Below are positions 20,550-30,737 of a stretch of DNA of 64,000 bases, in pieces. This stretch comes from Eutypa lata (taxonomy: Eukaryota > Ascomycota > Sordariomycetes > Xylariales > Diatrypaceae): positions 2,914,001 through 2,978,000 of the forward strand of contig JAKULF010000004.1 of the NCBI GenBank assembly GCA_022661535.1, written 5' to 3'. Under the pieces are notes generated by a model. That model was not told where the DNA came from. It saw nothing but the letters and a program-made list of their open reading frames with translations, and made no database searches. Position numbers and translations under genes: made by a program. Position 1 is the stretch's first letter; every line of letters starts with the position of its first letter.

Positions 20550-23056
20550 TTAGCGGTCGCTAGGGATTTCAGATTCTGATACCTCCTTCTGAACTGACAA
20601 TCCCGAATATTCTTCACTAGCCCCCTCGGCCCCCTGTTTACTGTCTAAATTATCTATACCATCGATGGCTGGAGTCTCCCTATTGTCGTTCGTTGTGCGT
20701 GGCATAACTTCGATGATGAGCATCTCCGATGTATCGTTTCCAGCTCCTGCTAGACTGTCATCACGATTTTCGGTGTCCGTCTCGTTTTCCCCTTTCCTCG
20801 GGGGGTGCGGTACCGGGGTTGCAAGCGAAATGGGGGGAGGGCTTGTTGATTCCTTCCCTAAAAATAGAAATGTTATTGTAAGACTCGGCTCTCAACTTTA
20901 GCCATGGGGAATAGAGTTCATTTATCTTACCATTTTCTTCAACGTCGCGATAATGCGTGACAATCTCCCGTTCCATCGTATGGCTTTTCATAATAGGAGG
21001 CGATGGGCTACGACTGGAAGAAGGATGCCTGTCTTTTCTGCGTGGCCGTGAAGCAGAGGTAAAATGATCTGCTCTGGCTATACCTAAAGTGACGACGATT
21101 GCTTGATCAACTTAACGGTTCCGCGACTGCTTACGTAGCTTTAACTTGCTTAAATAGAGCAGAGGCTGTATCTTACCATGATCGATATCGCGGTAATGCG
21201 TAATAACCTCCCGCTCAATCGTAGGGCCCTTGATAACGGGCGGCGGAGATGGCGATCGACTGGGGCTAGGCGAAGAATTCAGCCCCCTCCCCCCCAGAGG
21301 GTAAATTCCACTGCGCATGCCTTCAGGGGTTGGTGACCTGGGCCTACGCCTCCGCCTCTCAGTCATACTCGAGTCGATGCCTATATTGTGCTCTGATCGT
21401 GATCGTGATCGAGGTCGTAGTTGCGTCGATGGAAATAGTGGTGACGGTAAAGGTTGTGGTTTTTCCTCCTTGTTTCTTGCGTCCGCATTCTTTGAGTCCC
21501 AGCCCATAATACTAGTCATTGGATAGCGACGTGAATTTCTGCGCCCATTCATCAACCGCATAGAAACATCAGACTTGTCTCTGACGAACCTCCGCAAAGT
21601 ATCCGATATATATCTGCGCTCGTGTTCTGCTTTCTGTAATGCCTTGTCTGCTAACTCTTGGTTGCTCTCCAAAGAGTAGAGAAGCATATTAAGCATCCAT
21701 CTGCTATCTCTGTGATAGTCGAAGAATGCTGGATGAGTTGCGGCGAGATGTTCAACAATCTCGTGTTTCAGTTTACTGGCTAGAGTGGGAGGGCTGCAAA
21801 TGAGATAACCAGTGATGATGGTTTCCTCATAAAAAAGGAGGTTTCCCGCAACATTCTTCTGCAGATGGCAGAGATTGTTGAATTCTTCTTCAGGGTTTGA
21901 GCTTAAGCGGATTAGCTGTTCCAGAGCACATGTTTCCATTTTGTGAACGGCCTGGATTTCGGATTGTATGGGTCATTCCGAACAACTGATTCGGCTAGTG
22001 CCAGGGATAGCTCCTGGATACCTGTTTCAACATGCTTGCCGGAAATTGTTAGATCCATCATCCTTTCTGATAGAATCCCTAGAAGTGCTAGGTTAGTCGA
22101 TTCGTCATAGTAAGGCATTTTCCAATCTTTGACCACTCTTGATAGAACTTCACAGGTGTCAGAGGTCTCGAACAGGACACCAAGACGGCCTTCGATGTTG
22201 TCGTTGTGATAAAACGAAATCTGAAAGAGAGCATATAGATCCCACACTCTCCCTTCATTGAGTGACTTGTTATACAAACTCTCGACAGAAGTAGATGTAA
22301 ATTTATCTCTTAGTTTTGCGAGTAGAAACTTATAGCAGGGATGCTCTCTGGCCAGACGAGAGAACAATACCAACACGTTGATCTGCAGAAATATATCAGC
22401 CTTGAGGCGAAAGCAAGGCAGAGAGATGAAGACGAACTTCAGTAGAGGTCATGCATTGTGTAGCTATGGATGTTCTGTAGAACATCATCTAGTATTTTCC
22501 AGTCTTTTTCTGAGTTGTCTACATCTAATGTTCGAAGTCGTTCCGTCAGATGCATAAGCCTCCAATATGTCAGGAATATCTTCGTGCCATTATCATTCAT
22601 GGATTTTGACTCCAAGCCTTGGATTGGAGCTGGGTCCAGTCCCGCTATAGATTTATAATCTCCTTGTTCAAGCAGAGTTGCGGTCCATTGAGCAAGCACG
22701 TAAGGCTTGTCTAGGTGCTCTTTCAGCTCTGGGTCAAAATGTGCTTTGGCGTTCTTGAAGTCGCCCAGCCTTGAAAATCGAGAAAGTCTCTCAAGACTAA
22801 TATCGAGGTCCTCCTGTACATCGAGGTCAAGATGTACAGTAACATCCTTCTTACGAAGGGGATTGTAGATGAAATCAATCTTCTCACTATTCCATGAATG
22901 AGAAGCTGGGCGGGTGGTGTCGATATTACGGCTATGCAAGGCCACCTCCTTTCCTTTTTCGGAATGGTCTCTCAGCCTCGTATTGATATCGGAGGAATCT
23001 GCGTCGGAGGAACCTGTGTCGTAGGTGTCCCGGGGCCAATTGGTTGACGGCTCCAT
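20550..23056 (-). pseudogene. Large THYRD-motif protein gene, disrupted by two small indels
   Basis: Minus-strand gene starting at ATG 23056 (MEPSTNWPRDTYDTG). The coding sequence shifts frame at about 22439-22441, where a missing base turns a probable TGG into TGA. It shifts again at about 21922-21926, where an extra CT would need removal to read KHVLEQLIRL. Apart from these indels it is continuous and is followed by exons 20931-21083 and 20550-20857 (introns 21084-21176 and 20858-20930). The N-terminal part (LSRFSRLGDFKNAKAHF, HLDKPYVLAQWTATLLEQGDY) resembles an uncharacterised family common in filamentous ascomycetes, as I recall it. The C-terminal part is Arg/Ser/Pro-rich with two copies of a motif: EREVITHYRDIDHG and EREIVTHYRDVEENG. 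Function unknown. It is divergent from the intact 504-residue orphan. The indels are either true decay or assembly errors. Confidence 0.7.
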
Positions 23057-23813
23057 GGGGTTTGGTTATATGAACGTAATTGAACAGTTCGTTGTTGAAC
23101 GTCCATACCAAGGCCACGATAATGTAGTGGATGCGGTAATAGGGTCCCAGGAATGAAATAGGTAGAATGTGTAGGGAAGGAAAAAGAAAAGCGAAAAGTG
23201 CAATTCAAGCAATTTTCTTATATCCACCAGTAAGAAACCATATTGACACCAATATCTAAACCGCATTAAGACGCACCCATATCACCAACCACCAACCACC
23301 ACTCACCATACACTTATGTAACCACTTAACATCACCAACACCATTTCACAACACAACAAAAACATATAAATAAATAAGGGGGCTTGCACTGTCTCCCCAG
23401 AACTCCCGAGGCCTAACCCTAACCTCAACTGCAACTTAGGTTTAATGGATTTAAAGGTGCAAAGGGGGTGCCAAGGGGGTGCACATGTAGCTAGTAATAT
23501 GGTGGCAAGTCTGCAAAGTGGTCCGTATCACGCCCAAATGCGGTTTAGATATAAGTGTAAACAATATTAATTGTAACATAAAAATGGCGCATTTTAGCCC
23601 CCAATCCCGGCTTACTTGTGTCTAACACCCCTTCAGCTCGACAATGACGCAGGGCTCGTTCAATCAGCAACTGCCGGTCGACCAGGCTTTGAACTCCTAC
23701 CTTTCTGTAGTTTTATTCTTGAACGCCCAACTCTGAAGAGAACGAATCTTACGTTTTTTCTTTTACCGATTGAACCGCATCTATGATCTAATTTGCTCCC
23801 GCATTTCCTCATA
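23057..23813. promoter_or_regulatory. Divergent promoter region between two uncharacterised genes
   Basis: This 757-bp region separates the starts of the THYRD-motif gene (minus) and the 504-residue orphan (plus), so both promoters should lie here. It holds ACCACC/ACACC-rich sequence (about 23280-23350) and a two-unit telomere-like CCTAACCCTAACC at about 23412-23424. No specific site can be assigned. Confidence 0.45.
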
Positions 23814-25328
23814 ATGGCCACTGCATCCCAAATGTACCCAATACTGAAGCGGAAGTTTGGGAATCACGACCTCGAGAGGTTCGACCAGCTTACTTCACCA
23901 CAACTTTCGGTCGGAGGAGGCAAGATTGGAAAAGTAAAAGTTGATTGTCGATTCAAATTCGAAAAATCCCAGTGGGGTGTGCTTGGGGATGAGAAGAGCC
24001 CTGCTGGGATCATATATTTGGATTTAGATTTCCACCAGCCACCCGACTGCCAACTCAAGTTTGCCGTTGTGACTGTTACAATTGGCGATACTGACGACAA
24101 ATCAATGGACTCATCGTGGCGGAGTCGACGCATCTCCCGCGATATGCCTGTTCATCTCAAACCATGGTATGGACCGCAGCAGTTATTTGGACAGTCCAGA
24201 GATATGTCGAGGACCAAGAAAACCTCAATGACTCCGTATGCTGATGCCATGGGCTTTGGAGGTATTGGAGGTATTGGTTGGGAATCCGAAGGCACCTTTA
24301 CTCAGGAGAGCCGTTGGTCATTTTCCGGACATCTGTTGCCGGGGGAATCAAGCGGCTTCTACAAAACAGTCCAGTGGAAACTTGCTGAAAATGACCTGGA
24401 ACCACAACCTCTACATAGCAACATAATCCATACGGCTTTCTCGTTTGGACACAACAGCCACCCGTTCTATATGAGAGTTGAAGTGAATGGGAGACTGAAA
24501 AACGTGAACGATCGAGCAAGGCACAGGTTCCAGAAGTTTGCTTCGAGTCTCACAAATAATGGTACACATGCGACCACCCTCATCGATTTAGGAGGCCGGG
24601 AAACATTCCAGAAGCGTCTCGACGAACTTGCCCCCGGTTTGCGATTTGCCATGGAAAAGGAGAATTTCGAAGAGGCACCCATAATTGTCCCGAAGCCTCA
24701 ACATATTGAATTTTCGGAGGATACGCGTCCGAGAGAGATCAGAGGAAGTGCAAATAGATATGACACTAACCAGGAAAAGGATCGAAGATTATTGATCGAC
24801 AGACAGCATCAGATTGGCCAATTAATCGATCAGTCCTATCCTGTGCTGCAAGCACCACCATCTACTCTGAGTCAAGTGTTTGGGAGCGAAACAACTGACG
24901 AAGCCTCAAACGATCCCAGGGCACCAACCCCGATGAACCTTACGAGAGCGTTTGTTACATTGACGTCCCCAAAGATAACGCCTTCACTCCATTCAAATTC
25001 TACATCGACGACACTGGTAAACTCAGAAACAGGAGATATGTCCAGATTCCCATCTGCCACAGCGGTTGAAAAGGATATCGATATGACACGCCGTGACTTA
25101 GCTGCAACAGAACCTTCTAAGGAGAAAATTCTCAGGGCACAGAATGATCCGGAAGCCGTCATGACACTCCTTCAGATGTCAGGTCTTTTGTCTATAATGA
25201 AGATTATAGCTATATTTTTGGAATCTTGTGGTGTGAATCTTTCGTCTGGGAATGGTGCAATGGAAACTAAGAAAGGTATAGAAGGTGGGATGAAGAAACC
25301 AATTGATAGGAATAGGAGAGAGATATAA
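23814..25328 (+). CDS. Uncharacterised 504-residue protein
   Basis: Intact frame from ATG 23814 (MATASQMYPILKRKFGN); the frame is open upstream without an ATG. I do not recognise the family. Residues 1 to about 260 look beta-rich and globular: GGGKIGKVKVDCRFKFEKSQ, IIYLDLDFHQPPDCQLKFAV, then a Gly-rich MGFGGIGGIGWESEGTF and ESRWSFSGHLLPG. The middle (about 270-440) is polar and probably disordered. A short hydrophobic segment near the C-terminus (MTLLQMSGLLSIMKIIAIFL, about 453-472) could be an amphipathic or membrane-inserting helix. There is no signal peptide. It is divergent from a decayed gene and near NLR and HET relics. A role in non-self recognition is conceivable, but only from context. 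Confidence 0.65.
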   Translation: MATASQMYPILKRKFGNHDLERFDQLTSPQLSVGGGKIGKVKVDCRFKFEKSQWGVLGDEKSPAGIIYLDLDFHQPPDCQLKFAVVTVTIGDTDDKSMDSSWRSRRISRDMPVHLKPWYGPQQLFGQSRDMSRTKKTSMTPYADAMGFGGIGGIGWESEGTFTQESRWSFSGHLLPGESSGFYKTVQWKLAENDLEPQPLHSNIIHTAFSFGHNSHPFYMRVEVNGRLKNVNDRARHRFQKFASSLTNNGTHATTLIDLGGRETFQKRLDELAPGLRFAMEKENFEEAPIIVPKPQHIEFSEDTRPREIRGSANRYDTNQEKDRRLLIDRQHQIGQLIDQSYPVLQAPPSTLSQVFGSETTDEASNDPRAPTPMNLTRAFVTLTSPKITPSLHSNSTSTTLVNSETGDMSRFPSATAVEKDIDMTRRDLAATEPSKEKILRAQNDPEAVMTLLQMSGLLSIMKIIAIFLESCGVNLSSGNGAMETKKGIEGGMKKPIDRNRREI

Positions 25329-26376
25329 AGAAAGAGATAGTTAATATAACGTGAAGAAAAGGATAGTTAATATAATAATAATAAAAATGCTCGGGACATT
25401 TACCATAGCAACTAGAGCTAGGTGGTGGTGGCAGCTAGGTAGCAGTTGGTGCCCAGATCTGCAGGTCATAAGTGAATCACTGCCCAAATAGTATTTATCT
25501 TATGCTATGGTGTGCAAGATAACAAGAGTTTCTCTAAGATTCGGTAAAAGTACGGGCGCCCAAACGTTACGTTTTGGACGCTTATTATAGCTTATATTTC
25601 TACAGTTTCGCACGACTTACCCCTACATACATGGTGTTCTATCCCGTGAGATCAGAAGGTTCCCTGGAAACCAGATGCAAGTAGATTCTTTACCCAAATA
25701 ACTTCAGGAGGCCAAGGACTAAGGAATTGACAAGACTGAAATCCTGAGTAATATTTAAAGAGATTATCAAATGCTAGGTGTTAGGGTTGGTTGATGGAGG
25801 TCTCACATGCAAGTAATTTGATCGGGGAATAAGTGGTAGATATCACCACACCACCTTGGAGAATATGGAAGAATTGGTTGCATGACTTAGATAGTGCTGC
25901 CCGTTGCTTTTTCTGTCTCTCGATAACCGGTCTAATTATGATTGGTAAACTATGACAAGCCTTGCATAACCGCCGCCAGTTCATATCGTGGGACTGCGGA
26001 TCTACCCGTAGAATTGGCGATTACTTAACAGTGAGGTATGGAATGTTAATATAGTGCCCCGAGATCGCCTTTGCGCATATAGCACCTAACAGCTAATTGG
26101 TGGTGTGGGTGTGGTTACGTTACAATGGCGAGAACACAGCATGCATCCCGCCACTATGCTCCCGGCATGCAAGATGTCATCAGGCCTCAATACAGCAACT
26201 GGAGAAACCCCGATGTTAGCCATCTCGTAGCAATGATGCAAGATATTTCAAGGCGATCCCGCTTGACATCTGTACTCTCCCATTTCGTCTTCTCCCACAT
26301 CCTAAAGTGGCCATCGATAACGTTGAGTAACCAAGGACTACACTCCCCGATTTAGAGGTATCCTAACGTAGTCACC
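25329..26376. other. Intergenic, no gene seen
   Basis: This is between the orphan gene and the P450 gene on the same strand. It starts with a purine-rich 3' flank (25320-25385). Only short frames occur; none continues into the P450 start at 26377. Confidence 0.55.
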
Positions 26377-28381
26377 ATGGGCGCTCTAGAATCGCTAATT
26401 AATATCCAATCCATACTTTGCGGATTGATTGCGGTCTATCTTTACATAAAGGTGCACTCTTTCATCAAGCTTAGACGCTTCAAGGGACCATGGCTGTCCA
26501 GGTTCTCCGAGATCCCCCACATCCGAGCGTTCTTGAGTGAGGAATGCCATAACTGGTATACAGAAGTGAGCAATAAATATGGTAATATACCTAGGATAGA
26601 AAACACCATGGTTAGCTTCCACTGACATAAGACTTTGCGCATTGGCAAGGCCAAATTGCCGTCGTGTCGCCTAAGATCCTCGCTACATCGTCCCCGGAGC
26701 TGTGGGCGCGCACAAACAGCCACCCCGGATACACTCGATCGAAGTGGTTCTATCGCCCCGTCCGCTATGACTGGCGGATGGACAACGTCTTCACCCAGGT
26801 TGATACCAAGAAACACGATCTAAGGCGGAAGCAGATGCTGCCAGGCGTAAGAACACCCCCAATCTACTTCTACCATTCCATGAATACAACCATATCTAAC
26901 TAAACTCATGCCAAACAATATGTAGTATTCGGGGCGAGAGAACCTGACGCTGGAAAGCGATATCGACGCCTGCCTCAGACAGTTTGTTCAGCTTGTGCAG
27001 TCCGGCTACGCTAGGCCGGGAAAACGGATGGACTTGGCACAAAAAGTGCACTTCCTGACCCTCGACAGCATCAGCACGATCGGGTTCGATCAATGCTTCG
27101 GGCTGCTGGACCAAGACGCCGATCCGAACTCGTACACGACGTCGACAATGGAGGGGCTGCGCGCCATCAACCGCCAGATGGCGCTGGGGACGTGGTGGAC
27201 GAACTGGATCCCGCTCGTGGGGCCCAAGAGTAAGAACATTTCCGTAGCTTCAGTGCTTGAAGCTACTGGAAGGGGGATGTTCAAGAGCTCTTTCACCCCT
27301 GAACAACCCCTGGGCCTCTGGTTAAATATCCACGAAGAAGCAATTGCTAACTGCCGGTGTTACCTATAGTGGACGTGGACGTGGCCACATCCAAGGGGTT
27401 CGAAAAGATGCTGGCGCTCAGCGGGTCGATGGTCGAGGCGCGGGAGCGCGCCTTCCACGAGGAGGAGAAGAACATCGGCGTCGTGGAGAAGGCCGACATG
27501 CTGACGTCGTTTATGAAGAACGGCATAGCGGGCGCCGAGCTCAAGACCGAGGTCATTCTGCAGATCGTCGCCGGCTCCGACACCACCGCGGCTGCGATCC
27601 GGGGCACCAGTAAGCGAAGATTTCTACGGTTCCTAGTAGTCTACTTGAGCAGGTCGTTTGTTTCCTGGTTACTAGGAGGAAAGCGAAAAAGAAATAGCTG
27701 ACTCCATATATCGCAGTGCTCTACGTCCTCACAAACCCCCGCGTCTACAAGGTGCTGCAGTCCGAGATCGACGAGGCGGTAGCGGCAGGATGGGCGTCGC
27801 CTGCACCCGATATCATCAGCCATGCGCAGGCGAAGCGGCTGCCGTACCTACAGGCCGTCATCAAAGAGGGGATTCGGATCTTCCCGCCCGTTACAGACCC
27901 GCTGGGTCGTGACACGCCGCCCGGGGGGGACACGGTGACTATCGATGGAGAGGAGGTGTTCCTCCCCGGCGGGATTAGCGTATTCCCATCTTTCGTCGCG
28001 ATGCATCGCGATAAGCGGATCTTTGGGGAGGACGCCGATGTGTTCCGCCCAGAGCGCTGGCTGGATGAATCCGATCGGGCAAGGTTGGATGCTATGAAAC
28101 GGGTTCATGATCTAGAGTTTGCACATGCTCGGTACCTCTGTCTTGGGAAGAGCATTGCTATGATGGAGTTGAGTAAGGTCCTCTTTGAGGTATGTCGTCG
28201 TCGTATTATTCGTGATTTATCTGTTGAAGCAATAGAGACTAATTGACCGTGATAGCTGCTGAGGCACTTCGACTGGGGTTTGGTCAATCCGGAAAAGCCG
28301 TGGAAGAACGCGAATTATACAGGACTTCGCGCTATTACGGACCTATGGGTTCAGGTCCAGGAGCGTCCCCTGGTTGTCTGA
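26377..28381 (+). CDS. Cytochrome P450 monooxygenase (pisatin-demethylase-like group)
   Basis: Six exons, 26377-26581, 26650-26846, 26926-27229, 27370-27609, 27717-28189 and 28256-28381, give 514 residues, normal for fungal microsomal P450s. An N-terminal hydrophobic anchor (SILCGLIAVYLYI) is followed by a KGPWLSRF hinge. The I-helix oxygen-binding motif is AGSDTT, the K-helix ExxR is EGIR in KEGIRIFPPV, and the PERF-type motif is FRPERWLDE. The cysteine loop reads FAHARYLCLGK: the heme-ligand Cys is present, but both usual glycines of FGxGRYxCLGK are alanine. Intron 1 ends in AAG (26649); this choice gives the exact KYGQIAVVSPK join. The substrate is unknown and no other pathway enzyme adjoins, though the regulator and efflux pump lie 5 kb further on. 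It may be an active enzyme with a modified loop or an early-stage degenerate one. Confidence 0.88.
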
Positions 28382-29195
28382 CTTCTTTCTTCATTTTTGC
28401 CAACATCAACTTATCTAGCTTTAGCTGTTTCTTAGTTTATGCATGGGTTCTTTAAATTATACGATCATTAAGCTTCGCTTGTCCGAATATCTAAGTGTTG
28501 TATTCTCAAGGTAGTTTTAATACAGGTTGGGAAAGCAAGTTGACAGGAATTGGATTTACCACCCTCATAACTCTTTGTTATAACCTTCAATGTATAGGAA
28601 TTCCAATATGCGTTTATTTTACTGCTTTTTTCTACAACCATATCAGAACAGCAAATACCGACCAGTCTTTTATTAAACAAACCATGACTTCAAGGCATAT
28701 CCTGGCATGTAACACCACTTAATACAAATCGAATAGGAAAGAATACTTACCTACTCGATTATTAACCAGCGTGAAATTTTACAAACAGACTACCTAAGTA
28801 CCTAGGGACACTTGGGTTCCCTCTGGATACACCTACAGCCCATACTTTAATCTGGGTATCGCATCACGTTGAAATCGGAGCACAGGTTCGAGGAATATGA
28901 TTATATCCTCGTTCACACTACTCATATATACACATAACAGGAAAATCCCGTCTCGTAGCCAGTATTCGCGAAGCACCTTATAGTTACATCCTCAACAAGA
29001 GGTCCCCATCACAACTTAATCCTTGTGACCACTATCAGTGCCTGTCAACCAAACGATGTCGGTCCAAGTCCTCAGGCGACTGATAAAAAACTCCCCCTCC
29101 TCAAAAGTTCGCGCCGGTTGATATTGCCAGCGCATGCATTATGTTGCCATTATAAAGACCTTGATTTCGGCCGTGGCATTGAACTTCAAATGAGC
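28382..29195. other. Intergenic between convergent genes, no gene seen
   Basis: This holds the 3' flanks of the P450 (plus) and F-box-like (minus) genes. It is A/T-rich, and no frame has recognisable coding character. Confidence 0.6.
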
Positions 29196-30737
29196 CTAGG
29201 CCATCATACGTCTGGCGCCAAGCCATTGTTCGACTCCTCGAAATCGAACCGTTTCAATGAAGTGGTCGGTATGTGTGTAGAGGTTGCCGACCGAGAGCAT
29301 TTGTCCCGTAGAGGGCAAAGGCGTGAATGGTAGAAGATCCAGCCTCGCGCGGGTCCAGAATACGCAGCTTAGCTGGAGGGCCCCGATTGGCTTCCCCTGG
29401 ATTCTGACAGCCTTGAAGAAACTGGAGTCGTAGTTATTGAAGATGCGATGGCTGACGCGGCCTGACAAGAAGGTATAGAGCCAGACATCCCTCGGCCCCG
29501 AGTCCGACTCGGGGTGCCGGCTGAGGATACTCGTGGCATTTAGATTCACTCCTCCGACGTCCCCCACCCAGATCAGATCGTGCTTCTGGTACCACAAGTC
29601 TGTCGGCTTCCAGTTCTTGCTCAAACGATTGAAAACCGTAACAGCACCCAGTGTACCGCCTGGATGCTCTTCTAGACGCTTCAAAGCGAAGAGACCTTCG
29701 TTCGATACAAAGCTTCGCAGTGTTCGGACGTCCACATTGAAGTGCGCAGTAGCATTAATGGCTAGGATGAGATCAGCTCTAAGTTCTTGTTATCAAAGAT
29801 ATGAATATATACTCACTCGTTTGGACATGCAGAGCTATAAGCTCCTTAGCACAGCGGGCCTGTTGGAGCTCCCACGGTGCGAAATTGATCAACAGACGCT
29901 TCCAAGCTCCCATGTAGTCTTTCTCTCTCTTCTCGAAGTCGGATTCGGATCCACGGCCACGGGGAAAGAGATTGCCAAGAAGCTCCATAAGATACAAAGC
30001 CTTCCAAAATCGATCCCTTTCGAATACTTGATTACAAGGGGCGTTGGCGGGGGCGCCGGCAGGGGCGCGGGGGCGGGCGCGGCGAGGGCGTCCGTAGTTG
30101 CTTCCAGGAGTGGATACTGCAGGTAGTGGCAACGACTTGAGAAAGATAGGATCGTAGCTGCCGACCAACTTGTGGAAAGCAAAGGCGTCCAGACAAGCCT
30201 TGAGAGTCATCTTCGGGTGTGGAGTTGTGACCGTGCCAGAGGCATCCTGCGGAAAGTGCTCATCGACGAACGTGGTTACGTCTTTGACAGACAATCTCAG
30301 AGCAGGTCGTGGTGTGCCATAAAGCGCACGTTGTCGTGTCTTGTGAAGGGCTCTAGCATTAGCCACAGCTACACCCAGTCCAAGAAACGCATGTCCAATG
30401 TGCTCATTAAAAAGTTTGGTGCATAGCTCAGCTTCTTCTCTCTTGATGATGGCGTAGAATCCTTGGTCCGTAAAGGCAAGGTTCTTGAGAGTGTCCAGAT
30501 CAGTGATAAGATAGACGATCGCTGCTTTCAACTCGGTAGCCAAATTCTGAATTGGGCCTTGAGCTTTTTTGCGCTTCATTCCCTCGGAGGGCACCTCTTC
30601 AGCAGGTTCCTCTTCAACACGGCGCTTGCTGCTATTAAAATGCCGTTAGTACAATCGATAACATGATACAATATCTTTCGTACATACCAGGAATGAGCCA
30701 CAAGGGCAGAAGTGATAGGCTCCATTGGAGTGCCCAT
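29196..30737 (-). CDS. F-box-like domain protein
   Basis: Three exons on the minus strand, 30688-30737, 29817-30631 and 29196-29761, give 476 residues from ATG 30737 (MGTPMEPITSALVAHS). A basic stretch (MKRKKAQ) precedes an F-box-like motif: NLATELKAAIVYLITDLDTL followed by KNLAFTDQGFYAII (about residues 37-72). The rest is uncharacterised, with KLVGSYDPIFLKSLPLP, a Pro/Arg/Ala linker (RPRRARPRAPAGAPANAP) and FWKALYLMELLGNLFPRG. Family knowledge: F-box proteins recruit substrates to SCF ubiquitin ligases, and Pezizomycotina have many lineage-specific ones. Intron 2 (29762-29816, GTGAGT to CTAG) gives the in-frame join HVQTTINATAHFN. Intron 1 ends in TAGCAG, so splicing at either AG gives or omits one Ser. 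The target is unknown. Confidence 0.75.

Noticed and set aside
22378..22441. An intron as the explanation for the first frame break in the THYRD-motif gene
   Set aside because: No GT or GC donor occurs in frame before the TGA, and the supposed intron translates cleanly in the shifted frame (KFVFISLPCFRLKADIFLQ), so a one-base deletion fits better.
23411..23424. Interstitial telomere-like repeat CCTAACCCTAACC
   Set aside because: Only two units, which is too short to infer a telomeric or chromosome-fusion origin.
29779..29812. A 34-nt intron (GTATAT donor) in the F-box-like gene
   Set aside because: Too short for a fungal intron; the 55-nt alternative 29762-29816 with GTGAGT and CTAG also keeps the frame.
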